From: JACCZX01 sp963829995
Lineage (GTDB): Bacteria; Pseudomonadota; Gammaproteobacteria; Burkholderiales; Burkholderiaceae_F
Direction of reading: 5' to 3'
Assembly (NCBI GenBank): GCA_963829995.1
Contig: CAWHKW010000022.1
Location: forward strand, 186,001-250,000
Length of the DNA stretch: 64,000 nt
Shown piece by piece: positions 46,837 to 55,770 of the stretch. The notes under the pieces are model-generated. The model saw only the letters and a program-made list of their open reading frames with translations, did not search any database and had not been told where the DNA came from. The translations under genes were made by a program, and so were the position numbers. Numbering within the stretch: the first letter of the stretch is position 1; each line of letters starts with the position of its first letter.

Positions 46837-47163
46837 ATGAAAACAAAAAACCTGATGGCGTGCGCACTTGCGCTGCCGTGGCTGGCCGGAGGTTCGTACG
46901 CGCAACAGACATCGGACGCCGATCTGCGCGCGGGCAGCGTGCTCGCGTCGAACTGTGCGAACTGCCACGGCACATTGGGCAATGCACAGGGGGCGATGCC
47001 AAGCCTGGCCGGCCAGTCCAAGAGTTACATGGTCGAGCAGATGCGGCAGTTTCGCGACGGTAAACGACCGGCGACGATCATGCATCAACTGGCCAAGGGC
47101 TACACCGATCAGCAGATCGAGTTGATCGCAGAATTCTTTTCGCGGCAGAAATCAGCGCGCTAG
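46837..47163 (+). CDS. Monoheme cytochrome c, flavocytochrome c sulfide dehydrogenase partner
   Basis: The 108-residue protein has a signal peptide (LMACALALPWLAGGSYA), one CxxCH heme site (SNCANCHGTLG) and a candidate axial Met in KRPATIMHQLAKGYT or QGAMPSLAG. It lies nine bases upstream of an FccB-type flavoprotein. That pairing makes it the likely electron acceptor of sulfide oxidation, equivalent to FccA or SoxE. Classic Allochromatium FccA has two hemes; this one has one. Confidence 0.88.
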   Translation: MKTKNLMACALALPWLAGGSYAQQTSDADLRAGSVLASNCANCHGTLGNAQGAMPSLAGQSKSYMVEQMRQFRDGKRPATIMHQLAKGYTDQQIELIAEFFSRQKSAR

Positions 47164-47172
47164 GAGACAGCC

Positions 47173-48462
47173 ATGAGTATGCAAAGAATTTCGCGGCGCG
47201 ATGCGTTGAAAGTGTTCTCCGCAGGCGCCCTTGCGTCGAGCCTGTCCGCGTGCGCGACGATGGGGCAGAAGAGCGTCGGCAAAGTGGTGGTCGTCGGCGC
47301 CGGCTATGGCGGTGCCACCGCAGCCAAGTATCTGCGCCTGTGGTCCGATGGCGCTGTCGACGTGACGTTGGTCGAGCCGAATGAAGCGTTCATTTCGTGC
47401 CCAATGTCGAACCTGGTGCTCGGCGGCAGCAAGACCCTGGCCGACGTCACCGTCAGCTACTCGGGGCTCGACAAGTACGGTGTGAAGCGCGTGCGTGACA
47501 CTGCGAGTGCGATTGACGTCGACAAGAAACAGGTGCGCCTGGCTTCCGGCGCGACGCTGCCTTACGACCGGCTGGTCGTATCGCCAGGCGTCGAGTTGAT
47601 GTACGACCAGCTGAAGGGATGGTCTGCGTCGGGCGAAGCGTCGGTGTTGCACGCGTGGAAAGCCGGTCCACAAACGGTTGCGCTGCGCAGGCAGTTGACC
47701 GAGATGAAGGACGGCGGCGTCGTCGTGATGAGCATCCCGCTGGCGCCATATCGCTGCCCGCCCGGACCGTACGAACGTGCCTGTCAGGTCGCGTGGTACC
47801 TGAAGCAGTCGAAGCCGAAGAGCAAATTGCTCATACTCGACGCCAATCCGGATTACGTGTCCAAAAAGCCGTTGTTCTCGCGTGTGTTCGGCGAGGACTA
47901 CAAGGGCATCGTCGAGTACCGCGTCTCTTCGCCGGTCAATGAGATCGATCTGAAGTCTGGCACGCTCGTCACCGAAGTTGGCGACAAGGTGCGCGGCGAC
48001 GTCGTCAACTACATTCCGCCGCAGCGCGCGGCCAACATTGCGCGCGACGCCGGATTGATCACGGCCAACAATCGTTGGTGCGAAGTGAATTGGTCGTCAA
48101 TGGAGTCGATCAAGGTGCCGAACGTGCACGTGCTGGGCGATTCCACCTTGTCGGCGGCGGCGATGCCCAAGTCCGGACACATGGCGAACCAGCACGGCAA
48201 GGCGGCGGCAGCGGCGATCATCGAACTGCTGAACGGCCGCGCGGTCGTGCCGCCGACAATGGCCAACACCTGCTACAGCTTCATCGACGACCGCAATGCC
48301 GTGCACGTCGACAGCGTGCATCGCTGGGTGCCGGAAAAGAAAACGCTGGAGCCGGTGGCAGGCGCCGGCGGCATTTCATCGCAGGACCGCGCATCGTGGG
48401 CCCTCGAGGGCGCGTACGCGCAGAGCTGGGCGACCACGATCTGGGCGGATATGCTTTCTTAG
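47173..48462 (+). CDS. fccB: Flavocytochrome c sulfide dehydrogenase flavoprotein subunit
   Basis: The 429-residue flavoprotein has a twin-arginine-type signal (ISRRDALKVFSAGALASSL) and the FAD motif KVVVVGAGYGGATAAKYL. Its Cys residues lie in FISCPMSNLVLGG, APYRCPPGPYERACQVA and NTCYSFID; the RCPPGPYERA and NTCYS Cys are those forming the redox-active pair in FccB. It oxidises sulfide or polysulfide in the periplasm and passes electrons to the upstream cytochrome. This is the only sulfur-oxidation unit in the window. Confidence 0.9.
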   Translation: MSMQRISRRDALKVFSAGALASSLSACATMGQKSVGKVVVVGAGYGGATAAKYLRLWSDGAVDVTLVEPNEAFISCPMSNLVLGGSKTLADVTVSYSGLDKYGVKRVRDTASAIDVDKKQVRLASGATLPYDRLVVSPGVELMYDQLKGWSASGEASVLHAWKAGPQTVALRRQLTEMKDGGVVVMSIPLAPYRCPPGPYERACQVAWYLKQSKPKSKLLILDANPDYVSKKPLFSRVFGEDYKGIVEYRVSSPVNEIDLKSGTLVTEVGDKVRGDVVNYIPPQRAANIARDAGLITANNRWCEVNWSSMESIKVPNVHVLGDSTLSAAAMPKSGHMANQHGKAAAAAIIELLNGRAVVPPTMANTCYSFIDDRNAVHVDSVHRWVPEKKTLEPVAGAGGISSQDRASWALEGAYAQSWATTIWADMLS

Positions 48463-48464
48463 CG

Positions 48465-48513
48465 CACACGAGGTGTACGCGATTGCTTCGCAATCGCACG
48501 TGCACCTCGTGTG
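48465..48513. repeat. Long imperfect palindrome downstream of fccB
   Basis: CACACGAGGTG and CACCTCGTGTG (11 bp, perfect) enclose a second stem GCGATTGC/GCAATCGC with a three-base loop. It begins two bases after the fccB stop. There is no T run, so it is more a processing or mRNA-end structure than a clear intrinsic terminator. It is not a copy of the 420-bp elements. Confidence 0.7.
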
Positions 48514-48599
48514 ATTAGTTGGATGCGCGCCGCCGGAGCAAGTCCGTCGGCACGCATGGGGGTGTGTCTGCGCGCGCTGCGCTACGACATCACAGCAAG

Positions 48600-49043
48600 T
48601 CACCGTCCCGTACTGCCGAAGCCGCCGGCGCCGCGTTCGCTCGCCGCAAAGTCCTCAACCACATTGAACTTCGCCTGCACAACCGGGACGATCACCAACT
48701 GCGCGAGCCGCTCGAGCGGATTCAGCGTGAAGGGCTCGCGGCCGCGGTTCCAGGTTGACACCATTAACTCGCCCTGATAGTCGGAGTCGATCAGCCCGAC
48801 CAGATTGCCGAGCACGATGCCGTGCTTATGACCGAGCCCCGAGCGCGGCAGAATGAGCGCCGCATAGCCGGCATCGGCGATATGAATTGCGAGTCCGGTT
48901 CTTATCAGATGAGTTGTGCCCGGTTCGATCAGTAGCGGGGCGTCGACACATGCTCGCAGATCGAGTCCGGCAGCGCCGGGCGTGGCATAACCGGGCAATT
49001 GGTCGCGCAGTCGTGCATCGAGGACGCGAACATCGACGCGCAT
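48600..49043 (-). CDS. dut: dUTP diphosphatase
   Basis: The 147-residue enzyme has all five dUTPase motifs in outline: AGLDLRACVD, LPRSGLGHKHGIVLGN, GLIDSDYQGEL, ERLAQLVIVPV and the glycine-rich C-terminus RGAGGFGSTGR. It hydrolyses dUTP, keeping uracil out of DNA and supplying dUMP. Its start overlaps the stop of the preceding gene by one base (TAATG). Confidence 0.96.
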   Translation of the reverse strand: MRVDVRVLDARLRDQLPGYATPGAAGLDLRACVDAPLLIEPGTTHLIRTGLAIHIADAGYAALILPRSGLGHKHGIVLGNLVGLIDSDYQGELMVSTWNRGREPFTLNPLERLAQLVIVPVVQAKFNVVEDFAASERGAGGFGSTGR

Positions 49044-49504
49044 TACTTCGTCTTGATCGGGCCTGCGCTAAAGACTTTGGACACCAGCGCTTGATTTCCT
49101 TGCTGCTGCGAAAATTTCTTCAATGCACGACTGAACCGTCGCACGCCCCAGAATATCAATGCGGTGCCGATGAAGAGAAGCGCAATGCTGGTCGAGGCAA
49201 TCAACCAGTAAAGTGAAAGCAGCACGCCCGTCGCGATCAATATTGCAGAAGCGAACACTTGGCTAGGCGACAGTTGAGCGCCTACGTGCGCGACACTGGC
49301 CCGCAACTCTCCTGCACTGCGAAGATCGGCCGGCTTGCGGCCGGCAAAAAAATGATCGGTCTTGTTTGCGCCGGCCGGAGGTTTCTTGTCAAGCTGCGTA
49401 ACCAGATGCTGCGTGCTGGCGAGCAACCGTGCTGCGGATTGTTTTTGAAGCTGGTCGATGTAGGCGATGAAATCGCCGTCCTTAGGCTCCTGAGTGTCGA
49501 TCAT
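49043..49504 (-). CDS. Hypothetical membrane protein between coaBC and dut
   Basis: The 153-residue protein from the ATG at 49504 has a soluble N-terminal half (IDQLQKQSAARLLASTQHLV) and two C-terminal membrane helices (AILIATGVLLSLYWLIAS, IALLFIGTALIFWGVRRF), then a basic tail. No family is recognised. Its ATG overlaps the restored coaBC stop (ATGA), so it is a distinct, coupled gene. It appears fused to coaBC only because of a frame change in that gene. Confidence 0.7.
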   Translation of the reverse strand: MIDTQEPKDGDFIAYIDQLQKQSAARLLASTQHLVTQLDKKPPAGANKTDHFFAGRKPADLRSAGELRASVAHVGAQLSPSQVFASAILIATGVLLSLYWLIASTSIALLFIGTALIFWGVRRFSRALKKFSQQQGNQALVSKVFSAGPIKTK

Positions 49505-50695
49505 TTCAGTCGCGACGAGATCTCGGCGATCAGGCGCCGGGCCTGCGCCAGCTTGTCGTCCAGTCGGCAGCGTCGTTACGCCATCTTGATCGATAAGCGA
49601 CAGTTCGCTGCGGTCGGCGCCGAAGGCATCTTGGGCACGATTTGCAACCATCAAGGGGACTTTCTTGGTTCCGAGCTTGCGCCGTGCGTTTTCGATCACA
49701 TCGTCGCTTTCGGCAGCGAAGCCGACGCAGTACGGCGCGGACGGCAGCGCCGCAACCGTGGCAAGAATATCCGGATTCGGCGCGAACTGCAGTTGCGGCG
49801 GTGTGGACTTGGCCGTCTTTTTGATCTTGCTGGTGCTCTGATTGCTGACGTGCCAATCGGCCACTGCAGCGACCGCGATGAATACGTCGGCCGGAAGATG
49901 GCTCATCACTGCGTTCATCATTTGCTGAGCCGTCGTCACGTCGATGCGCTGCACGTGACGCGGTGTCGCCAGTGCACTCGGCCCGGAGATAAGCGTCACG
50001 CGCGCACCAGCGTCGCGCGCGGCGCGCGCTAGCGCGAAGCCGGTTTTGCCCGACGACAAATTGGTAACACCGCGCACCGGGTCGATCGGTTCGAATGTCG
50101 GACCCGCGGTCAGCAGCACGGTTTTGCCTGCCAGCGTCTTCGGCTGGAAAAAAGCAACGATGTCCTCGAGGAGCTCGTGCGCCTCGAGCATACGGCCCAG
50201 ACCTGTTTCACCGCACGCCTGCGCACCGCTCGCGGGGCCGAGGATAACGATGCCGTCGGCACGCAGCTGCGCAACGTTTCGTTGCGTCGCCGGGTTGTCC
50301 CACATTTCGACGTTCATTGCCGGCGCCACGAGCAGTGGCGTGCGAACGCGATCGCGCGCCAGTGCAAGCGCTGCCAGCAGGTCGTCGGCGATCCCATGCG
50401 CGAGCTTGGCCAGAAAGTCGGCGGTCGCCGGTGCGACGATGACCGCATCCGCGTTGCGGGTCAGCTCGATGTGCGGCATCGCGTTGCCGGTCAGGCTTTT
50501 CCATTGATCGGTTTCGACCGCGCGGCCGCTCAACGCCTGCATCGTCGTCGCAGTCACGAACTGCTGCGCGCCGTCAGTCATCACCACTTGCAAGCTGGCC
50601 CCTTCGTCCTGCAACCGACGCACCAGCTCGCATATCTTGTACGCGGCAATGCCGCCGGTCATGCCAATAACGAAGTGTTTCTGGGCAAGCTGCAT
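49501..50695 (-). CDS. coaBC: Bifunctional phosphopantothenoylcysteine decarboxylase/synthetase, with one frame change near the 3' end
   Basis: The CoaC half (HFVIGMTGGIAAYKICELV, catalytic His in AMPHIELTRNADAVIVAPA, PAMNVEMW) is followed by the CoaB half (LLTAGPTFEPIDPVRGVTNL, VAAVADWHV). Together they convert phosphopantothenate to phosphopantetheine. After DGVTTLPT the frame breaks. The expected tail, DDKLAQARRLIAEISSRLK, lies in the next frame and ends at 49501. Removing one base at the CC pair 49560-49561 gives 397 residues, the normal length. As written, translation would run on through the next gene to 49043. Because coaBC is essential, a sequence error is the simpler explanation. Confidence 0.9.
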
Positions 50696-50697
50696 CG

Positions 50698-51198
50698 CTA
50701 TTTCGCGCGTCGCACGCGGCGCAATTCGTCGACGATCAGCAGCGCCGCGCCGCCAACGATCGCGCTGTCGGCCAGATTGAACGCCGGCCAGTGCCAGCCG
50801 CCCCAATGAAAGTCGAGAAAGTCGATGACGTGACCGTACACAATGCGATCGATGACATTGCCGACCGCTCCGCCGAGAATCATCGCGAGTGCCAGCGCAA
50901 ATAAGCGCTGGTGACCATGTCGTGCCAGCAGGTAAAGAATGAAAGCCGACGCCGCGATCGCTACCGTTATCAAGAATCCTTCCTGCCATCCGGAAGCCGT
51001 CGCGAGAAAGGAGAACGCAGCGCCTTTGTTATAGGCCAGCACCAGGTTGAAGAAGCCGGTTACCGGCACGACGTCGCCAAATTCGAAGCGCTGTTCGATC
51101 GTGATCTTCGTCAGTTGATCAACCAGGACGATTCCGATCGCAACTCCGATCCACGGCAACATCCGCTGCCACCAGGTCGGCTGTTTGACAAACGACAT
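50698..51198 (-). CDS. lspA: Lipoprotein signal peptidase
   Basis: The 166-residue membrane protease has four helices and the two catalytic Asp regions GNVIDRIVYGHVIDFLDFH and FNLADSAIVGG. It cleaves prolipoproteins after lipid transfer and would process BamE and Ggt of this window. Its start overlaps the ileS stop (TGATG), in the usual ribF-ileS-lspA order. Confidence 0.96.
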   Translation of the reverse strand: MSFVKQPTWWQRMLPWIGVAIGIVLVDQLTKITIEQRFEFGDVVPVTGFFNLVLAYNKGAAFSFLATASGWQEGFLITVAIAASAFILYLLARHGHQRLFALALAMILGGAVGNVIDRIVYGHVIDFLDFHWGGWHWPAFNLADSAIVGGAALLIVDELRRVRRAK

Positions 51199-54035
51199 CA
51201 GGCAAACGTCCTCGGTTCACCCGTACCGAACAGATTGCTGACGCAGCGTGCGCAGATCGTCGGGTGACGGGTGTCACTTCCGACGTCGGCGCGCCAGTGC
51301 CAGCAGCGCCCGCACTTGGTATGCGGCGATGGCGAGACGACGATTTGCGCATCGCTTACATCGTCAACTGGCGTCGCGCGCGCAGCGGAGGTGATGAACA
51401 CGAACCTGAGCTCATCGCCCAGCGATTGCAGTAACCCGGCGGTTTCAGCGTTTGTACGCACCTCGACTTCCGCTTGCAGCGACGAGCCGATCTCGCCGCG
51501 CTCGCGCGCCGGTTCGAGCTGTTTCTGCACCTCAGCGCGCACCGCGCGCACCCGGGTCCACTTGTCGATCAGCGCGGCTTCATCGGCGGCCTCCGGCAAG
51601 GCAGGAAAAGTTTCAACGAAGATCGTGCCGCCGGTTTTTTTCTTCAGCACCTTCCAGGCTTCCTCGGCCGTGAACGACAGCAGCGGCGCCATCAACTTGA
51701 GCAGCGCCTCGGTTACCCGATACAAAGCGCCCTGGGCTGACCGGCGCTCTTTCGAATCCGGCCGGGTCGTGTAAAGGCGGTCTTTCAGGATATCGAGGTA
51801 AAACGCGCCCAGGTCTTCCGAAGCGAACGTCTGCAACCGCGCAACGATCGGATGGTATTCGTAGCGGTCGTAATCGGCTCGAACGTCCGCGGCCATTTCG
51901 CGTGTCATCGCCAACGCGTAGCGGTCGATTTCAAGCCATTCGCTCGCCGGCAACATGTCGCGCTCGATATCGAAGTCGCTGACATTGGCCAACAGAAATC
52001 GCAGCGTGTTGCGCAGTCTTCGATAGCTTTCAACGACGCGCTTGAGAATTTCATCGGACAGGGTCAGCTCGCCCGAATAGTCGGTGCTCGCGACCCACAG
52101 GCGGATGATTTCCGCGCCGAGGGTGTCGGCCACTTTTTGCGGCACGATCACGTTGCCGAGCGACTTGCTCATCTTGCGGCCGTTGCCGTCGACGACGAAG
52201 CCGTGAGTCAGCAGCGCCTTGTAGGGCGGCACGCCATTCAACATGCACGAGGTCAGCAGCGAAGAATGAAACCAGCCGCGGTGCTGGTCGGACCCTTCCA
52301 GATACATTTCTGCGGGGAAATGCGATTCGGCCGCATGCGAGCCACGCAGCACCGTTTGGTGCGTAACGCCGGAGTCGAACCAGACGTCGAGCGTGTCGCG
52401 GTTCTTCACATAGTCGTCGGCATCGTCGCCCAGCAGCTCGCGCGCATCGAGGTCCTGCCACGCTTCGATGCCGCCTTGCTCGATGCGCTGCGCGACTTGC
52501 TCGAGCAGCTCCTGCGTGCGCGGATGCAGCGCTCCGGTTTCCTTGTGTACAAAGAACGCCATCGGCACGCCCCATTGGCGCTGGCGCGATAACGTCCAAT
52601 CGGGGCGATTCGCGATCATTCCATGCAGCCGCGCCTTGCCCCATTGCGGATAGAACTGTGTGGCTTCGACGCCTGCCAGCGCCAGCTCGCGCAACGGGGT
52701 GCCGCCGTCGCTCGGCACGACGTCCATGCCTGCAAACCATTGCGACGTCGCGCGATAGATCACCGGCGTTCGATGGCGCCAGCAATGCATGTAACTGTGC
52801 GTGATTTCCTCGACGTGCAGCAAATGCCCATGCTCGCGGATCACATCGACGATCTTCGGGTTCGCGTCCCAGATTTTCAGGCCGCCGAACTGCGGCAGCG
52901 ACGCGGCAAACACGCCGTCGCCCTGCACCGGATTGATGATCTGGTCGTCTGTCATGCCGTGCGCCTTGCACGACACGAAGTCATCGATGCCGTACGCCGG
53001 TGAGGAGTGAACGATGCCGGTTCCGATATCGAACGTCACATAGTCACCGAGGTAAACCGGCGCGTCGCGATCGTAGAACGGGTGCCGAAAGCGAATCAGC
53101 GACAGATTCTTGCCCGCGGTTTGCGCCAGAGTCTTACCACTGAGTTGATACGTTGTCAGGCAAAGATCTTTGCGCTGACTGGCCAGCACTAAAAGACCGC
53201 GCTCGGTATCGACCAGGTCATAGCTCGCCTCGGGGTGTACGTTCAGCGCCTGGTTGGCGGGAATCGTCCACGGCGTCGTGGTCCAGATCACGGCGTAGAC
53301 GCGCTTGTCAGGCAGTTGCGGCAGGCTGAACGCCGAAGCGAGCTTGCCGCGCTCGTCGTCGCGCAGCGGAAACGCGACATCGACTGCGAGATCGACCCTG
53401 TCCTGATATTCGACCTCCGCTTCAGCCAACGCCGAGCCGCAGTCGAAGCACCAATTAACCGGCTTCAAGCCACGAAAGACGAAGCCCTTGGCCATGATCT
53501 TCGCGAGTGCGCGCAGTTCATCGGCTTCGTTCTTGAAATCCATCGTCTTGTACGGCCGGTCCCACAGACCGAGCACGCCGAGACGCTTGAAGTCGCTCTT
53601 TTGCCGCTCGATTTGTTGCGTGGCGTGCGCGCGCGAGCGCGACTGCACCTCTCGCGTTGGCAAATTCCGGCCGTACTTTTTCTCGATCAGAATTTCGATC
53701 GGCATGCCATGGCAGTCCCAACCCGGCACGTACTGGGCGTCGAAGCCCGCCATCTGCCGGCTCTTGACGACGAAGTCCTTCAGCGTCTTGTTCAACGCCT
53801 GGCCCATGTGGATGTCGTTGTTGGCGTAAGGCGGCCCGTCGTGCAGGATCCACTTCGGGCGACCGACCGATGCCGCGCGGATCTGACCGTAAATGTCCTG
53901 TTCGTCCCATTCGCGCACCCATTGGGGCTCGCGCTTGGCAAGATCGCCGCGCATCGGAAACGGTGACTCCGGCAGATTCAACGGGTATTTACGCGTTGCG
54001 GGGTCGGGTGCGGGTTTTCGTTTTTCGTCAGGCAT
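51198..54035 (-). CDS. ileS: Isoleucyl-tRNA synthetase
   Basis: The 945-residue class I synthetase has the HIGH-type motif PPYANNDIHMGQALNK, an editing domain, the KMSKS motif GRKMSKSLGNVIVP and a C-terminal zinc site with two CxxC pairs (KCGRCWHW, TICARCVSN). The long inserted domains and the zinc site identify the standard bacterial, mupirocin-sensitive type. It is coupled to lspA by overlap and lies ten bases downstream of ribF. Confidence 0.97.
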   Translation of the reverse strand: MPDEKRKPAPDPATRKYPLNLPESPFPMRGDLAKREPQWVREWDEQDIYGQIRAASVGRPKWILHDGPPYANNDIHMGQALNKTLKDFVVKSRQMAGFDAQYVPGWDCHGMPIEILIEKKYGRNLPTREVQSRSRAHATQQIERQKSDFKRLGVLGLWDRPYKTMDFKNEADELRALAKIMAKGFVFRGLKPVNWCFDCGSALAEAEVEYQDRVDLAVDVAFPLRDDERGKLASAFSLPQLPDKRVYAVIWTTTPWTIPANQALNVHPEASYDLVDTERGLLVLASQRKDLCLTTYQLSGKTLAQTAGKNLSLIRFRHPFYDRDAPVYLGDYVTFDIGTGIVHSSPAYGIDDFVSCKAHGMTDDQIINPVQGDGVFAASLPQFGGLKIWDANPKIVDVIREHGHLLHVEEITHSYMHCWRHRTPVIYRATSQWFAGMDVVPSDGGTPLRELALAGVEATQFYPQWGKARLHGMIANRPDWTLSRQRQWGVPMAFFVHKETGALHPRTQELLEQVAQRIEQGGIEAWQDLDARELLGDDADDYVKNRDTLDVWFDSGVTHQTVLRGSHAAESHFPAEMYLEGSDQHRGWFHSSLLTSCMLNGVPPYKALLTHGFVVDGNGRKMSKSLGNVIVPQKVADTLGAEIIRLWVASTDYSGELTLSDEILKRVVESYRRLRNTLRFLLANVSDFDIERDMLPASEWLEIDRYALAMTREMAADVRADYDRYEYHPIVARLQTFASEDLGAFYLDILKDRLYTTRPDSKERRSAQGALYRVTEALLKLMAPLLSFTAEEAWKVLKKKTGGTIFVETFPALPEAADEAALIDKWTRVRAVRAEVQKQLEPARERGEIGSSLQAEVEVRTNAETAGLLQSLGDELRFVFITSAARATPVDDVSDAQIVVSPSPHTKCGRCWHWRADVGSDTRHPTICARCVSNLFGTGEPRTFA

Positions 54036-54045
54036 AACGGATATC

Positions 54046-54984
54046 TCAGGACGCGACGGCGTTGTTCAACAACGCACGCGCTTTCGCCGCGTCATCGCCG
54101 ATCGCGGCCGACAGTGCGTCAAGTGTCTCGTACTTTTGCTCGTCGCGCAGTTTCTGCACGAACTCGACGGTCACCAGTCGTCCGTACACGGCATCGGCGA
54201 AATCGAACAGGTGCACTTCGAGCAGCCACCGTCCCTCGTGCTCCAGCGTCGGCCGTAGGCCGATGCTGGCCACGCCGGCGACGGGCCGTTCCCCGATGCA
54301 GTGCACTCTGACCGCGAAAATCCCGCGCAGCGCGGGATGCGAGTGTTCGATCTTCAAATTGAGCGTAGGAAAGCCAAGCGACCGGCCCAGCTTGCGTCCG
54401 TGCAGCACGCGGCCGCTGATCGAGTAAGCGCGGTTGAGCAACATCGAAGCGCGCGTCAAGTCGCCGGCCGCCAGTGCTTCGCGTACCGCTGTGCTTGAAA
54501 TGCGCTCGCCATCGTGCGCAATCGCCGGCATCACTTCGAGCTCGAATGCGCCACGTGACGCGTAATCGGCAAGGAGCGCGGTGTCTCCGGCGCGCTGCGC
54601 CCCGAAGCGGAAATCATCGCCGACCAGAAGCCAACGCACCGAGAAGCCCGCGAGCAGGACGTCTTCGATGAAGGCACTGGGCGACAGTTGCGAGAAGCGG
54701 CGGTTGAAGTGTTGAACGAACGAATGCTCGATACCGCAGCGCTTAAACGCAGCCAGCTTGTCACGCAGATTCGACACGCGCGCCGGTGCTCGGTTGGGTG
54801 CGAAGAATTCGCGCGGATGCGGTTCGAATGTCATCACCGCCGGCGTCAGATCACGCGCGCGCGCAGCCGCGACGACACGCATCAGCAGCGCCTGGTGGCC
54901 GCGATGAACGCCATCGAAGTTGCCGACCGTCAGCGCGCAAGGCGCACGATCGGACCGGTGCGGCGCGCCGCGAGTTACCTTCAT
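54046..54984 (-). CDS. ribF: Bifunctional riboflavin kinase/FAD synthetase
   Basis: The 312-residue protein has an N-terminal adenylyltransferase domain (ALTVGNFDGVHRGHQALLMR, VGDDFRFG) and a C-terminal flavokinase domain (HGRKLGRSLGFPTLNLKIE). It makes FMN and then FAD from riboflavin. It heads the ribF-ileS-lspA-coaBC-dut transcript and is divergent from purN across about 106 bases. Confidence 0.96.
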   Translation of the reverse strand: MKVTRGAPHRSDRAPCALTVGNFDGVHRGHQALLMRVVAAARARDLTPAVMTFEPHPREFFAPNRAPARVSNLRDKLAAFKRCGIEHSFVQHFNRRFSQLSPSAFIEDVLLAGFSVRWLLVGDDFRFGAQRAGDTALLADYASRGAFELEVMPAIAHDGERISSTAVREALAAGDLTRASMLLNRAYSISGRVLHGRKLGRSLGFPTLNLKIEHSHPALRGIFAVRVHCIGERPVAGVASIGLRPTLEHEGRWLLEVHLFDFADAVYGRLVTVEFVQKLRDEQKYETLDALSAAIGDDAAKARALLNNAVAS

Positions 54985-55090
54985 AAGAACGCCGATGATG
55001 CGGTGCGAAAACGACCTTGGAGTATACGGTCGAGTGCTGCATCGCCATGATTTATCGGGCGTTTAAGACGCGCCAGTACAATTCGCTTGA

Positions 55091-55765
55091 ATGAATAACA
55101 GCGCCACTAAGCCCACGAGCAGGCCCATCGTGGTCCTCGTTTCCGGCCGCGGCAGCAATCTGCGAGCGTTGTTGACGACGGCGGCTATCGAGCGATGGGA
55201 TGCCGAACTTGGCGCCAAGGTCGTCGCTGTCATCAGCAGTCGTGCCGACGCGGAAGCGCTTGATGTGGCCCGGGCGCATAGCGTGCCGGTGCATATCTTG
55301 CCGCACGGCGAGTTCGATTCGCGCGCTGCATTCGACGAGGCGCTGACGCGGACGATCGAGCGTTATCCATCCGCGCTGATCGTGCTGGCGGGATTCATGC
55401 GCGTTTTGACGCCAGAGTTTGTGCGGCGTCACGCGGGGCGCCTGATCAACGTTCACCCTTCGTTGTTACCGTCCTTTCCCGGCCTGAACACGCATCAGCG
55501 GGCGCTGGACGCCGGGGTGCGAGTGCATGGCGCCACGGTGCACTTTGTGTCCGACGAAGTCGATGCCGGTCCGATCATCGCGCAGGCAGCGGTGGCGGTT
55601 CACGCGGACGACGATCGCGCGACTCTTGCCGCGCGCGTGCTTCAGCAGGAGCATCGCTTGTTGCCGCGCTCCGTGCGGCATGTTCTTGAAGGCCGTGTTC
55701 GGTGCGTGGAGCGGCGTGCCGTCCTTAAAGACATCGCGCGCGGCGAGTTGTCTGTACTCGCGTGA
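55091..55765 (+). CDS. purN: Phosphoribosylglycinamide formyltransferase
   Basis: The 224-residue enzyme has the phosphate-binding loop VSGRGSNLRALL and the catalytic Asn/His/Asp set in INVHPSLLPSFPG and HFVSDEVDAGPII. It transfers a formyl group from 10-formyl-tetrahydrofolate in purine synthesis. The next gene starts at or just after the stop, so the two are cotranscribed. Confidence 0.95.
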   Translation: MNNSATKPTSRPIVVLVSGRGSNLRALLTTAAIERWDAELGAKVVAVISSRADAEALDVARAHSVPVHILPHGEFDSRAAFDEALTRTIERYPSALIVLAGFMRVLTPEFVRRHAGRLINVHPSLLPSFPGLNTHQRALDAGVRVHGATVHFVSDEVDAGPIIAQAAVAVHADDDRATLAARVLQQEHRLLPRSVRHVLEGRVRCVERRAVLKDIARGELSVLA

Positions 55766-55770
55766 GAAAC

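Noticed and set aside
49043..50989. A single CoaBC-membrane protein fusion
   Set aside because: The CoaBC C-terminus is intact in the adjacent frame and ends in an ATGA junction, so a one-base error explains the fusion better.
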